Source: Bradyrhizobium sp. CCGUVB4N (GTDB lineage: Bacteria; Pseudomonadota; Alphaproteobacteria; Rhizobiales; Xanthobacteraceae). From it: DNA of 64,000 nt. Under the pieces are notes generated by a model, which was not told the DNA's origin, searched no databases, and saw only the letters and a program-made list of their open reading frames with translations. The stretch covers positions 8,060,001 to 8,124,000 of the forward strand of contig NZ_JANADP010000001.1 of the NCBI RefSeq assembly GCF_024199945.1, given 5' to 3'. Below, in pieces: positions 25,369 through 33,711 of this stretch (its first letter is position 1; the number at the start of each line of letters is the position of its first letter). Both the position numbers and the translations under genes were made by a program.

Positions 25369-27090
25369 TCAGACTGAAGCAGGCTGGTTCGGGTTGAGGT
25401 CCTGCTTCTTCACCTTGCCCGTGGCCGTCAACGGCAGCGCCTCGATGATGCGCACCTCCGGGATCTTGTAGACCGCCATGCGTTCGGCACACCAGGCGCG
25501 CAGGTCTGCCGCGGAGATCGTGCCGACCGCTTCCGGCTTGAGCTGGATGTAGGCCACCGGCACCTGTCCCTTGTCGGGATCGTCGCGCCCGACCACGCCG
25601 GAGCCCAGCACTTTCGGATGTTGGCCGAGCAGCGCCTCGATCTCCGGCGGAAACACGCTCATGCCCTTGACCTTCAGCATCTCCTTGCGGCGGCCGAGGA
25701 AGTGCAGAAATCCGTCCTTGTCGATGGTGCCGATGTCGCCGGTGCGCAGCCAGCCATCGATCAGCGACTCCGCGGTTGCCTCCGGCTTGTTCCAATAGCT
25801 CTTGAGCAGCGACGGCGTCCGCACGCGGATCTCGCCTTCGGCGCCGAGCGGCAGCAATGCACCGGTCTCGAAATCGGTGATCTTAAACTCGGCGCCGGGC
25901 ACCGGCAGACCGACGAAGATCGGCTGGTTGTTGAGATCGAAATCGTCGTCCTGGAAGCATGATGTGAACGTGTTGGAGGTGTGGGTCTCCGTCATGCCCC
26001 AGGCCGCCTCCATCAGGATCGTGCCGGTGAGATCCTTCCAGCGCTTGCGATAGTCGGCATTGAGCTTCTTGACGAAGGAGACGACGCGGACCTGCTTCAG
26101 CGACGACAGATCGAACTCGTTCCAGCGCGGATGGTCCATCAGTTCGACCGCACCATCGACCGGCATCGCCGTGATCGTGACCTTGTACTTGTCGATCGCG
26201 GCCATCGCGCCGACGGCGTCCCAGCGGGCCAGCAGGATCAGCGTCCCGCCGGAGAACAGCGGGAAGATCAGGCCGAAATTCTCGCCCGCGATCCAGAACT
26301 CGGGAAAGAACGACAGGAAGACGCTGCTCGCGTCCGACAGCACCGAGATGCTGTAATTGGCGGCCGCCGTGTAGACCATGTCGCGATGGGTGTGGACGCA
26401 GCCCTTGGGCATACCGGTAGTGCCACCGGTGTAATTGAGTGCGGCGACTTCATCGAGACCGGGCGGCGGCAGCGGCGATGGCGCCGGCAGTGCGGCGAGC
26501 GCGGGCAGTAGATCGGTCGCGCCCGGGATTGCGATCCGCGGCATGCGGATCGAGTCCGGCGTCGGAAATGCCGGCGTTGCCGGCACGACATCGGCAAAGC
26601 TGGTGACGATGACCTCGCGCAGGCTGACCTCGCCCCGGACCTGCTCCACCACGGGGATGAGTTGGTCCAGCGCCACGATCACCTCGGCCTTGGTGTCGTT
26701 GAGCTCGTAGGACAGTTCGAACGCGCGCGACAGCGGGCTCACGGGAACATGGACCGCGCCGAGCTTCAGAATGCCGAAGAACACGATGTGGAATTGCGGA
26801 CAGTTCGGCAGGAAGACGGCGACACGATCGCCTTTGCGCACGCCCTTGGCCTGCAGCAGCGCCGCAAAGCGATCGCTCTGCTGGTCGAGCTCCGCATAGG
26901 TCGTGACATGGCCGTAGAAGATCACCGCAGGCCGCGCCGGGCTCTGCTTCGCCCAGGCGCGCAGATATTCCGTCAGGGGAACTTCGCCGTGCAGATAGTT
27001 CGGCGAGCGCGGCATGCCCTTCGGCCAGGCTTTCTCCCACAGGCCGCGCAAGGTGGCGAGGTAGTCCTTTTCGGTGAGGCCTGCACTCAT
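25369..27090 (-). CDS. AMP-forming acyl-CoA synthetase
   Basis: The 573-residue ligase activates a carboxylic acid through an acyl-adenylate. Motifs: the P-loop YTGGTTGMPKGCVHTH (A3), the adenylate site GMTETH, the hinge WLRTGDIGTIDKDGF, and the C-terminal catalytic Lys in TATGKVKKQDL. The substrate (fatty, aromatic or branched acid) cannot be told. ATG 27090 is chosen because it opens the conserved LTEKDYLATLRGLWEKAWP. It is the first gene of an operon with the single-chain carboxylase 11 bases downstream. Confidence 0.9.
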   Translation of the reverse strand: MSAGLTEKDYLATLRGLWEKAWPKGMPRSPNYLHGEVPLTEYLRAWAKQSPARPAVIFYGHVTTYAELDQQSDRFAALLQAKGVRKGDRVAVFLPNCPQFHIVFFGILKLGAVHVPVSPLSRAFELSYELNDTKAEVIVALDQLIPVVEQVRGEVSLREVIVTSFADVVPATPAFPTPDSIRMPRIAIPGATDLLPALAALPAPSPLPPPGLDEVAALNYTGGTTGMPKGCVHTHRDMVYTAAANYSISVLSDASSVFLSFFPEFWIAGENFGLIFPLFSGGTLILLARWDAVGAMAAIDKYKVTITAMPVDGAVELMDHPRWNEFDLSSLKQVRVVSFVKKLNADYRKRWKDLTGTILMEAAWGMTETHTSNTFTSCFQDDDFDLNNQPIFVGLPVPGAEFKITDFETGALLPLGAEGEIRVRTPSLLKSYWNKPEATAESLIDGWLRTGDIGTIDKDGFLHFLGRRKEMLKVKGMSVFPPEIEALLGQHPKVLGSGVVGRDDPDKGQVPVAYIQLKPEAVGTISAADLRAWCAERMAVYKIPEVRIIEALPLTATGKVKKQDLNPNQPASV

Positions 27091-27125
27091 GACGTCTTTC
27101 CCGTGTGCTTTTCTTGTTCGCTGCG

Positions 27126-27139
27126 GCACGCGCGATGCC
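27126..27139 (-). promoter_or_regulatory. Candidate sigma-54 -24/-12 promoter
   Basis: Read on the minus strand, GGCATCGCGCGTGC has the GG and GC dinucleotides twelve bases apart and keeps GGCA and TGC of the consensus TGGCAC-N5-TTGC. It lies 36-49 bases before the acyl-CoA synthetase start, where a promoter would be expected, and a sigma-54 activator gene lies in the same cluster. GC-rich DNA gives chance matches. Confidence 0.35.
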
Positions 27140-27231
27140 GCCAATCGACATGGTTACAGGTCGAGCACGGCAGAGGTCATGTCAAGGAAAACAGTTTTCC
27201 ACGTCGCGGCCGATGCCGCGCCGCGGAAAAA

Positions 27232-27903
27232 CTACACCGTCACGAGGCGGACGATCCGCGCCACGGCCGACGGGATCGGCGCGATGATCGGCACGGTGAA
27301 CGTCGGCTGCAATTCGCGCGCAGCCTCGCCGAGCGGCCCGCCGCCGATGATGACAGCCTCCGCGCCGTCCTGCGCGATGCAGGCCTCGACCGCTCCGGCG
27401 AGCGCCGCACGCAGCCGTGCCGGGTCGCGCATCAACTCCTGCGGATCGCCGTCGGCGAAGCGGGTGCCCGTATAGCGGGATCGCAATCCCAACGCGTCGG
27501 GTAGCGCGTCGATCTTTGCTTTCAACAGCGGCGTCGTGGTCGCGACGCCGAAGCGGCGGCCGCCTTCGGCAGCTTCCAGCATCGCGGACTCGCCGATGCC
27601 GACCGCGGGCAGCTTCATCGCCGACCTGATTCCCACGAGGCCGGGATCGCCGAACGCCGAGACGATGATGCCGTTGCAAGCGCCCTGATGCGCGCGTGCG
27701 ATCTCTTCGACCTCGGGGGCGGCAGTGTCGAGCGCTTCGGGTGTCACGATCATCGAGGGCGCACGCGTCGCCGTGGCGCCTTCGATGTCGAAGCCGTCGC
27801 CGGCGACAGACGTCGCAATCGCGACCATCATTGCCGTGGTCGCCTCGAGACTGTTCGGATTGATCAGGAGGATGCGCGCGCGGCGATCGGAGTTTTGGCC
27901 CAT
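27232..27903 (-). CDS. Asp/Glu/hydantoin racemase-like protein lacking both catalytic Cys
   Basis: The 223-residue protein has the racemase superfamily pattern: start RILLINPNSLEATTAMM, first active-site strand GIIVSAFGDPGLVG (about 78-91) and second strand AVIIGGGPLGEAAREL (about 183-198), then PIIAPIPSAV. In active hydantoin and allantoin racemases the two strands carry Cys (ACFGDPG-like, LGCAGM-like); here those places are Ala83 and Gly187. The only Cys are 76 and 175, outside these sites. It may use another mechanism or be a non-enzymatic relative. The next gene, the chemoreceptor, lies 11 bases upstream on the same strand. Confidence 0.85.
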   Translation of the reverse strand: MGQNSDRRARILLINPNSLEATTAMMVAIATSVAGDGFDIEGATATRAPSMIVTPEALDTAAPEVEEIARAHQGACNGIIVSAFGDPGLVGIRSAMKLPAVGIGESAMLEAAEGGRRFGVATTTPLLKAKIDALPDALGLRSRYTGTRFADGDPQELMRDPARLRAALAGAVEACIAQDGAEAVIIGGGPLGEAARELQPTFTVPIIAPIPSAVARIVRLVTV

Positions 27904-27914
27904 CCCCCGCTATA

Positions 27915-29597
27915 CTAGGCCGCCCGCACGCCGGCAACGAAGGCGCTGACCTCGTTCTCCAGCGATTGCAGCTTTTCGGTCAGGCGTCCGCTCGACTGTA
28001 GCACGCGCCCTGCAGCCGCGCCTGTTTCCGCCGTCGCATCGGTCACGCCGGAGATGTTCTGCGAGACCTGGTCGGTGCCGGACGCCGCCTCCTGCACGCT
28101 GTGGGCAATGGCCTGCGTCGCCGCGCCCTGCTCTTCGACCGCGGCGGCAATCGACGAGGAGATCTCGTTGACCTCCATGATGGTGGCGCGGATGCTCTCG
28201 ATATTGCCGACGACCTGGTTGGTCTCGGCCTGGATCGCGGAGATCTGCGCGCCGATCTCGTCGGTCGCCTTCGCGGTCTGGCTGGCCAGCGATTTCACTT
28301 CGCTCGCGACCACCGCAAAGCCCTTGCCGGCTTCGCCCGCACGCGCGGCTTCGATGGTGGCATTGAGCGCAAGCAGATTGGTCTGCGAGGCGATCTGGTT
28401 GATGAGGTCGATGACCTCGCCGATCTTGTGGGCGGCCGCGGCCAGTCCCTGCACGGTGTCGTTGGTGCGCTGGCCGTCGGCCGCCGCCTTGTCGGCCACA
28501 CTTGCTGCCTGCGCGACGCGCTGGCTGATCTCGGTGATCGAGGATGACAGCTGGCCGGCGGCGGAGGCCACCGTCTGCACATTGCTCGAGGCCTGCTGGC
28601 ACGCAGTGGCGACGAAGCTCGCGCGGTCGGTCGCCTTATCAGCGGTCTCCGACATGCCCTGGGCGGCCTGCTGCATCGCCCGCGCCTCGTTGAAGACGTC
28701 GCGGACGACGGCCTGGACGCTCGCCTCGAACTTGCCGGCGAGATCGGTCATCGTCTTGCGCTTCTCGTCGTCGGCCCGCTGCTTCGTCTCCTGCTGCTCG
28801 GCATGCATCCGGCCGACCGCCGACGCGTTGTCCTTGAACACGGCGAGCGCCTTGGCAAGCCCGCCGACCTCGTTGCTGAGGTTGGTGTAGGGCACCTCGA
28901 AGGCGCTGTCGCCGGCAGCGAGGCGCTCGGTCAGGCCCGTGATTTTCGCGAGCGGCCTGGTCACGCTACGGCCGATCAGGAAGGACGCGCCGAGCACCAG
29001 TACGAAGACCGCGAGACAGACAAAACCGAACGTCATCGCGTCCTGCCGGAACACGGCGTCGACGTCGTCGAGATAGATGCCGGTGCCGATGATCCAGCCC
29101 CAGGGCGCAAAGCCCTTCACATAGGAGATCTTCCCGACCGGCTGGTCGAAGCCGGGCTTCGGCCAGAGGTAGCTGTAGAAACCCGCGCCCTGTTTCTTGA
29201 CGACGTCAACGAAGCCGACGAACAGCGCATTGCCGGAGGGATCCTTCATCCCCGCGAGATCCTTGCCGTCAAGCTCAGGCTTGATCGGATGCATGATCAT
29301 TTTGGGGGTCATGTCGTTAAGCCAGAAATACTCGACCTTGTCGTAGCGGAGGCTCTTGATCTCGGCCATGGCGCCGGCCTGCGCCTGTTCGCGCGTGAGC
29401 TTTCCCTCGCTCTCGAGCTTCTGGTAATGCGCGAGAATCCCGTAGCCGACATCGACCATATGCTGCGTCTTGGCCTGACGGTCGGCGATCATCTGGCTGC
29501 GCAGCGTCGACAGCGCGATCGGTGCCAGCGCGATCATGCCGAGAAGGCTGATGCCGACAATGAGGACCAGCTTGAAACTGATGCGGGAGAAAATCAT
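27915..29597 (-). CDS. Methyl-accepting chemotaxis protein with single Cache domain
   Basis: The 560-residue receptor has two membrane helices (about 8-30 and 185-210) around a periplasmic sCache_2-type domain with KVEYFWLNDMTPKMIMHP and GWIIGTGIYLDDVDA. A HAMP segment follows, then the cytoplasmic signalling hairpin with the conserved tip region KGFAVVASEVKSLASQTAKA. sCache_2 domains usually bind small organic acids. The start ATG 29597 opens the first membrane helix; ATG 29633 would add twelve residues, and neither has a strong ribosome site. It may share a transcript with the downstream racemase-like gene. Confidence 0.9.
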   Translation of the reverse strand: MIFSRISFKLVLIVGISLLGMIALAPIALSTLRSQMIADRQAKTQHMVDVGYGILAHYQKLESEGKLTREQAQAGAMAEIKSLRYDKVEYFWLNDMTPKMIMHPIKPELDGKDLAGMKDPSGNALFVGFVDVVKKQGAGFYSYLWPKPGFDQPVGKISYVKGFAPWGWIIGTGIYLDDVDAVFRQDAMTFGFVCLAVFVLVLGASFLIGRSVTRPLAKITGLTERLAAGDSAFEVPYTNLSNEVGGLAKALAVFKDNASAVGRMHAEQQETKQRADDEKRKTMTDLAGKFEASVQAVVRDVFNEARAMQQAAQGMSETADKATDRASFVATACQQASSNVQTVASAAGQLSSSITEISQRVAQAASVADKAAADGQRTNDTVQGLAAAAHKIGEVIDLINQIASQTNLLALNATIEAARAGEAGKGFAVVASEVKSLASQTAKATDEIGAQISAIQAETNQVVGNIESIRATIMEVNEISSSIAAAVEEQGAATQAIAHSVQEAASGTDQVSQNISGVTDATAETGAAAGRVLQSSGRLTEKLQSLENEVSAFVAGVRAA

Positions 29598-29743
29598 TGG
29601 TGCTCGCGAGAATTGGCGGGGCTGATATGCCATTTTATCCCGCCCGTCTTAGCAAAGCCTTAAGCATTCGGGTTCCCGACATCCCGCGGCTCAATTTGGC
29701 GTTAATCGGCCCGCGCATAGCTGCGCCACCGGAGCCAGACACA

Positions 29744-30958
29744 ATGCCAATCACGCCCACCATCGAAGCCCGCCGCCTCGACACGCTCGCGTCGCTCGAC
29801 ATTCTCGACACGCCGAAGGAGCCCGCGTTCGATCGCCTGACGGCGCTGAGCAAGCGGATTTTTGGCGTGTCGATGTCGACGCTGACGCTGATCGACGGAC
29901 ACCGGCAATGGTTCAAGGCCGAGGTCGGCATGGCTGATCGCGAGACCGATCGCCGCCCGGCGCTGTGCAGCCTCGCCATCGCGCAGGATACCCCCCTCGT
30001 CATTCCCGACACCTACGAGGATCCCCGCGTCACCGACAATGTCTTCGTCCGCGGACATCCGTTCATCCGTTTCTATGCCGGCGTGCAGCTCAAGATCTCC
30101 GGCGTCAACATCGGCACGCTCTGTGTGATGGATACAAAGCCGCGCGAGTTCGAGGCGGGGGAGCTCGCGGTTCTGGTTGATCTCGCAGCGATCGCGGTCG
30201 ACGAGCTGCTGCTGCGCAATCTCAGCATGCAGGACAATCTGACCGGCGCGCTGTCGCGCCGCGCCTTCCGTGCAGAAGCGCAGCGCCTGTCGTCGCTCGC
30301 CAACCGGCACCATCACAAGCTGACGCTCGCCGTGCTCGACGTCGATCACTTCAAGCAGGTCAACGATCGCCACGGTCACGCCGCCGGCGATGCCGTGCTG
30401 GCGTCGATCATCGCGACCTGCCGCAACAATCTGCGCGGCTCCGACATCATCGGCCGCATCGGCGGCGAGGAGTTCGCCGTTCTGCTGCCGCACACCGATC
30501 TTGCCGGCGCCATGACGACGCTGGAGAAGGTGCGCCTGGCCATCGCGGCCGAGAGCGTCGACACGCCCTGCGGCCCGGTCCCGGTAACCTGCAGCTTCGG
30601 TGCCGCATCGCTGCTTCCCGGCCAGCATTTCGACGACGCCCTGCACAACGCCGATCTCGCGATGTATTCCGCCAAGAGTGCCGGCCGCAATCGTGTGATC
30701 GCCTGGGTCGATGCCGCGCCGTCGATCTCTCCCGCGCGCCGGCGGGTGTTCAAGGCCGGCCAGATCACCTTCAACGCAGGCCGCTCGACCTTCGACTGCA
30801 CGGTGCGCACGCTGGCGGACGACGAGGCCACGATCGAGGTGATCTCGACCGCCGACATCCCCGAGCAGTTCAAGCTCGCGATCGCCAGCGATGGACTTTC
30901 GCGCGCCTGCCGCATGCTCTCCAAGTCGGACAACAAGATCGACGTCGCGTTCGTGTAA
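29744..30958 (+). CDS. GAF-GGDEF diguanylate cyclase with C-terminal PilZ-like domain
   Basis: The 404-residue protein has a GAF sensor (about 20-155, including RHQWFKAEVG-like HRQWFKAEVG and a Cys in RPALCSLAI). A GGDEF domain follows (about 170-325) with the active motif GGEEF and an RxxD inhibitory site five residues before it (RGSD). The tail of about 75 residues (ARRRVFKAGQITFNAGRSTF ... CTVRTL) resembles a PilZ c-di-GMP receptor, though its second motif is degenerate (LADDEAT). It should make c-di-GMP under GAF control and perhaps bind it too. ATG 29744 has GGAG ten bases upstream. It is divergent from the chemoreceptor. Confidence 0.9.
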   Translation: MPITPTIEARRLDTLASLDILDTPKEPAFDRLTALSKRIFGVSMSTLTLIDGHRQWFKAEVGMADRETDRRPALCSLAIAQDTPLVIPDTYEDPRVTDNVFVRGHPFIRFYAGVQLKISGVNIGTLCVMDTKPREFEAGELAVLVDLAAIAVDELLLRNLSMQDNLTGALSRRAFRAEAQRLSSLANRHHHKLTLAVLDVDHFKQVNDRHGHAAGDAVLASIIATCRNNLRGSDIIGRIGGEEFAVLLPHTDLAGAMTTLEKVRLAIAAESVDTPCGPVPVTCSFGAASLLPGQHFDDALHNADLAMYSAKSAGRNRVIAWVDAAPSISPARRRVFKAGQITFNAGRSTFDCTVRTLADDEATIEVISTADIPEQFKLAIASDGLSRACRMLSKSDNKIDVAFV

Positions 30959-31131
30959 GCGCACTTTAGAATTCATCGATAGTTGGCGACTGCATTGGAA
31001 TCGCTCCAGACAAGGAGCTTCCGATGCGTGCGCGTTTCTAGAAGACCTCGATATCGGCCTTCCCGGCGTTGACTTGCACGCGCCCCTGGCAGAACGATCG
31101 GCGCAAGGCGCGGCCATTTGCCAGAGGCTCC

Positions 31132-31632
31132 ATGTATCAATCGACAGACACCAGGACGCTTGACCTTCCGGCGCTGAGCGCGGGCGAGCGGCTCTTCATC
31201 TGGGGATTTCGCGCGAAGGCGCGAAGCGGGACAGCAGTGCCGACCGCGGCCGACATCCAGCAGGTCTACGACCATTTTCGCGTCGGCGATGCCGTGCTCT
31301 CTCTCGAGGCCATCATCGAGATCTTTGCGTGCACGGCGCATACGGCCATCGAAGTGCATTGCCCCACTTGCCCGAAGATGTCGGAGAGCGAGCACGGAAT
31401 TCTGCACGCGATCGCAGCGGCGCAAGAGGAGCGCATCGATATCGCGCGCGAGCAGTTCGAGAGCTGGCTGCCTCCCGTCGGCGCGGATTGGGCGCTCGCC
31501 CCCGTCAGGGGACTTGCGACGATCTTCCGCATGGCCGGTCTCATCCTGCCGGATCGGCAGTTTCGGACGCCCAACGTCGAACGGACGATGGCGATGAAGA
31601 GCTGGTTCGTCGGAAGCCCGACATTGCACTGA
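31132..31632 (+). CDS. Conserved hypothetical protein with CxxC
   Basis: I do not recognise this 166-residue protein. It is mostly helical, cytoplasmic, with a CPTCPKM motif near residue 80 and a conserved-looking end (GLATIFRMAGLILPDRQF). The ATG at 31132 follows an AGAGG site; a reading from 31069 would lack one. It is followed 11 bases later by another small Cys-motif protein, so the two may act together. Confidence 0.7.
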   Translation: MYQSTDTRTLDLPALSAGERLFIWGFRAKARSGTAVPTAADIQQVYDHFRVGDAVLSLEAIIEIFACTAHTAIEVHCPTCPKMSESEHGILHAIAAAQEERIDIAREQFESWLPPVGADWALAPVRGLATIFRMAGLILPDRQFRTPNVERTMAMKSWFVGSPTLH

Positions 31633-31643
31633 CGAGGTTGGTC

Positions 31644-32048
31644 ATGATGCAGGACAATCCGCGAAGCATGGAAGGCTGCGATGATTTCTGCCGCACCGCG
31701 CTCTCGCTGTTCCGGTTCATCGGGGCAGCCTATGCGACCGGCGCGTCCGATTGCTGGGAGGCCGCCTATCGCTTCGCCGACGAGGCACCCGGCATTTCCG
31801 ACAGCCCGCTGCTGGTCGCCCGCGTGGCCGCGCTGGTCAGAATCCTGCGCAGCGGACGTCCCTGCGATCTTTGCTTCATGCCGCCGTCGTGCCGGCGGCT
31901 GTCAAAGGACGAGGCGGAATTGATGCGGCTCCTGGCCGTTGCGCGCCGCAGGGAGCCAGGCGAGCTCAAGACCGCCGTCGGCCAGCTGGTCGGGATCGAG
32001 CAGGAGAGCGCGGCCACGCAGGCCGTCAACGCGCTCGCATTCTGCTGA
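31644..32048 (+). CDS. Small hypothetical protein with Cys cluster
   Basis: This is a 134-residue helical protein of unknown function. A CDLCFMPPSC motif (about 76-85) could bind metal or form a disulfide. The start ATG 31644 sits seven bases after GAGG and ATG 31647 follows directly. It lies 11 bases downstream of the other small hypothetical gene and ends three bases before the TetR gene on the opposite strand. Confidence 0.7.
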   Translation: MMQDNPRSMEGCDDFCRTALSLFRFIGAAYATGASDCWEAAYRFADEAPGISDSPLLVARVAALVRILRSGRPCDLCFMPPSCRRLSKDEAELMRLLAVARRREPGELKTAVGQLVGIEQESAATQAVNALAFC

Positions 32049-32051
32049 GGC

Positions 32052-32651
32052 CTAGCGAGCGCCCTTGCCGAGCACGAGATCGATGCTGTGGGCCGCGATC
32101 TTGCGCAGTTGCGGCTCGTCACCGAACGCACGCTCGAGCACCGCAAGACCGCGCGTGACCGTGACGATGTGCAGCGCTGCGGCCGCCGGGTTGCCGCTGA
32201 ACTCGCCGCGCTCGGCGCCCGCCGACAAGGTGTCCTCGACCAGCGCGGTGATGCGCGATACCAGGTTCGCAAAAGCGCGCCGCGCCTCTTCGTCGAGCCC
32301 CTGGCCTTCGGCGGCGCCGAGCTCCATCAGCCCCCGCGTCGTCGGACATCCGCGCGGCGGCGAGCCTGAGCGGAAATTGGCGATGGTCAGATCGAAGAAC
32401 GCGGTGAGCCGTTTGCGCAATGAGCCCGTGCCGAGCGCCTTCTGCAGGGCGACGAGATAGTCGCCGGCGTAACGCTCATAGGCCTGAAGGAACAACGCCT
32501 CCTTGCTGCCGAACGCATTGTAGAGGCTGCCGCGTTGAACGCCGGCATCGCGCGCGATGTCGGACAGCGAGGAGCCGCGCACGCCCTTGCGCCAGAACTG
32601 ATCGAACGCGATGCGCAGGACGTCGTCGTGGTCGAATTCGCGCGGCCTCAC
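32052..32651 (-). CDS. TetR-family regulator
   Basis: The 199-residue protein has the TetR helix-turn-helix at residues about 7-52 (LRIAFDQFWRKGVRGSSLSD, then VQRGSLYNAFGSKEALF) and a helical ligand-binding C-terminus. The sequence RGSLYNAFGSKE and PRGCPTTRGLMELG place it with the TetR_C_16/YxaF-like repressors of oxidoreductase genes. The start is GTG 32651, six bases after AAGGAG; upstream ATGs lack a site. A pair of near-identical operator sequences lies just before it. Confidence 0.88.
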   Translation of the reverse strand: MRPREFDHDDVLRIAFDQFWRKGVRGSSLSDIARDAGVQRGSLYNAFGSKEALFLQAYERYAGDYLVALQKALGTGSLRKRLTAFFDLTIANFRSGSPPRGCPTTRGLMELGAAEGQGLDEEARRAFANLVSRITALVEDTLSAGAERGEFSGNPAAAALHIVTVTRGLAVLERAFGDEPQLRKIAAHSIDLVLGKGAR

Positions 32652-32674
32652 ATCATGCTCCTTGTCGGCGCATA

Positions 32675-32719
32675 TTTGACACGACGTCAAAAACATGCTT
32701 TCTGGACATCGTGTCAAAA
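32675..32719. promoter_or_regulatory. Paired TetR operator candidate
   Basis: TTTGAC-ACGAC-GTCAAA (32675-32691) is a perfect six-base inverted repeat. A related copy in opposite orientation follows at 32703-32719 (on the minus strand TTTTGACACGATGTCCA). Both lie between the TetR start (32651) and the divergent tautomerase gene (32816), where a repressor of both genes would bind. Confidence 0.65.
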
Positions 32720-32815
32720 ATAAAATGAGATTGATAGCCCGTTTCGTCAATGGGCTGAACGGCCGGCGCTTGCATGCGCCCTGGCCGGTCGCGGCCACAT
32801 GCAAGGGACCAGTTG

Positions 32816-33193
32816 ATGCCTCTGCTTCACATCTCCATGCGGGCCGGAAAGCCGGACGCCTATCGGCAGGCGATCCTCGACGGCCTTTACCGCGCGATGC
32901 GCGAGGCGTTGAACGTGCCCGAGGGTGACGAGTTCATGACCATCAGCGAGTTGTCGCCTGCAAACTTCCGCTGTGGCGATGCCTATGGCGTCAAGCGCAG
33001 CGACGACGCCATTCTGATCCAGATCACCGTATTCGCCTCACGAACGCCCGAGCAGAAGAAGGCGCTGTACCGCCGGATCGCAGAACTGCTGGGCGACAAT
33101 CCCGGCATCCGCCCCGAAGACGTCTTCGTCAACGTGCTCGATGCTCCCGCGGAGAACTGGTCCGTCGGCCACGGCATCGCGCAATTCGCTTGA
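32816..33193 (+). CDS. Tautomerase-family protein
   Basis: The 125-residue protein starts MPLLHISMRAG, so Pro becomes the N-terminal catalytic base after Met removal, as in 4-oxalocrotonate tautomerase and MSAD-like enzymes. Further features are DAYRQAILDGLYRAM, a beta strand ILIQITVFASRT, and PEDVFVNVLDAPAENWS. The substrate is unknown. It is divergent from the TetR gene across the paired operator and is probably controlled by it. Confidence 0.87.
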   Translation: MPLLHISMRAGKPDAYRQAILDGLYRAMREALNVPEGDEFMTISELSPANFRCGDAYGVKRSDDAILIQITVFASRTPEQKKALYRRIAELLGDNPGIRPEDVFVNVLDAPAENWSVGHGIAQFA

Positions 33194-33312
33194 GCGTGCC
33201 GGACCTGCCGCCCTCTTGAGAATTGCCGCCCGGAAGGGTCTGATGAGCGGCGGAGCCAGCCTCCGCCAGCCATCGCTCCGATCAACGCGGGCGCATAAGC
33301 GGAGGGGACGAC

Positions 33313-33708
33313 ATGACCGCATTCCGGGGAAGCTGCTTGTGCGGCGAGGTCGCCTTCGAGGTCGAGGGTCCGTTCGATCGTTTCCTCAACTGCCATTGCT
33401 CCCGCTGCCGCAAGGCGACCGGGACCGCACATGCATGCGAGGTGATCGTCAAGGCGAGCGCACTGCGTTGGCTGCGCGGCGAAGCATCCGTCACACGCTA
33501 CGATCTGCCCAACGCGCGCAGTTTTGCCACCGCGTTCTGCAGGACCTGCGGCAGCCCGATGCCGCATCTCACACGCAGCGGACGCGAGGCGATCATTCAT
33601 GCCGGCGCGTTCGACGAGCCGCTGGGCGCGACACCCGACCGTCACGTCCAGTGGACGTCGCGTGCGGAGTGGTATGTGCACGGGGATCGGCTGCCTGTGG
33701 AAGATTAA
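33313..33708 (+). CDS. GFA-family zinc protein
   Basis: The 131-residue protein belongs to the glutathione-dependent formaldehyde-activating (GFA/CENP-V) fold. The zinc ligands are visible: SCLCGEVAFEV near residue 8, NCHCSRCRKATG (about 27-38) and FCRTCGSPMP (about 76-85). GFA itself accelerates S-hydroxymethylglutathione formation, but many relatives are uncharacterised. The ATG follows GGAGGGGAC. It is convergent with the DUF1989 gene. Confidence 0.9.
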   Translation: MTAFRGSCLCGEVAFEVEGPFDRFLNCHCSRCRKATGTAHACEVIVKASALRWLRGEASVTRYDLPNARSFATAFCRTCGSPMPHLTRSGREAIIHAGAFDEPLGATPDRHVQWTSRAEWYVHGDRLPVED

Positions 33709-33711
33709 AGC

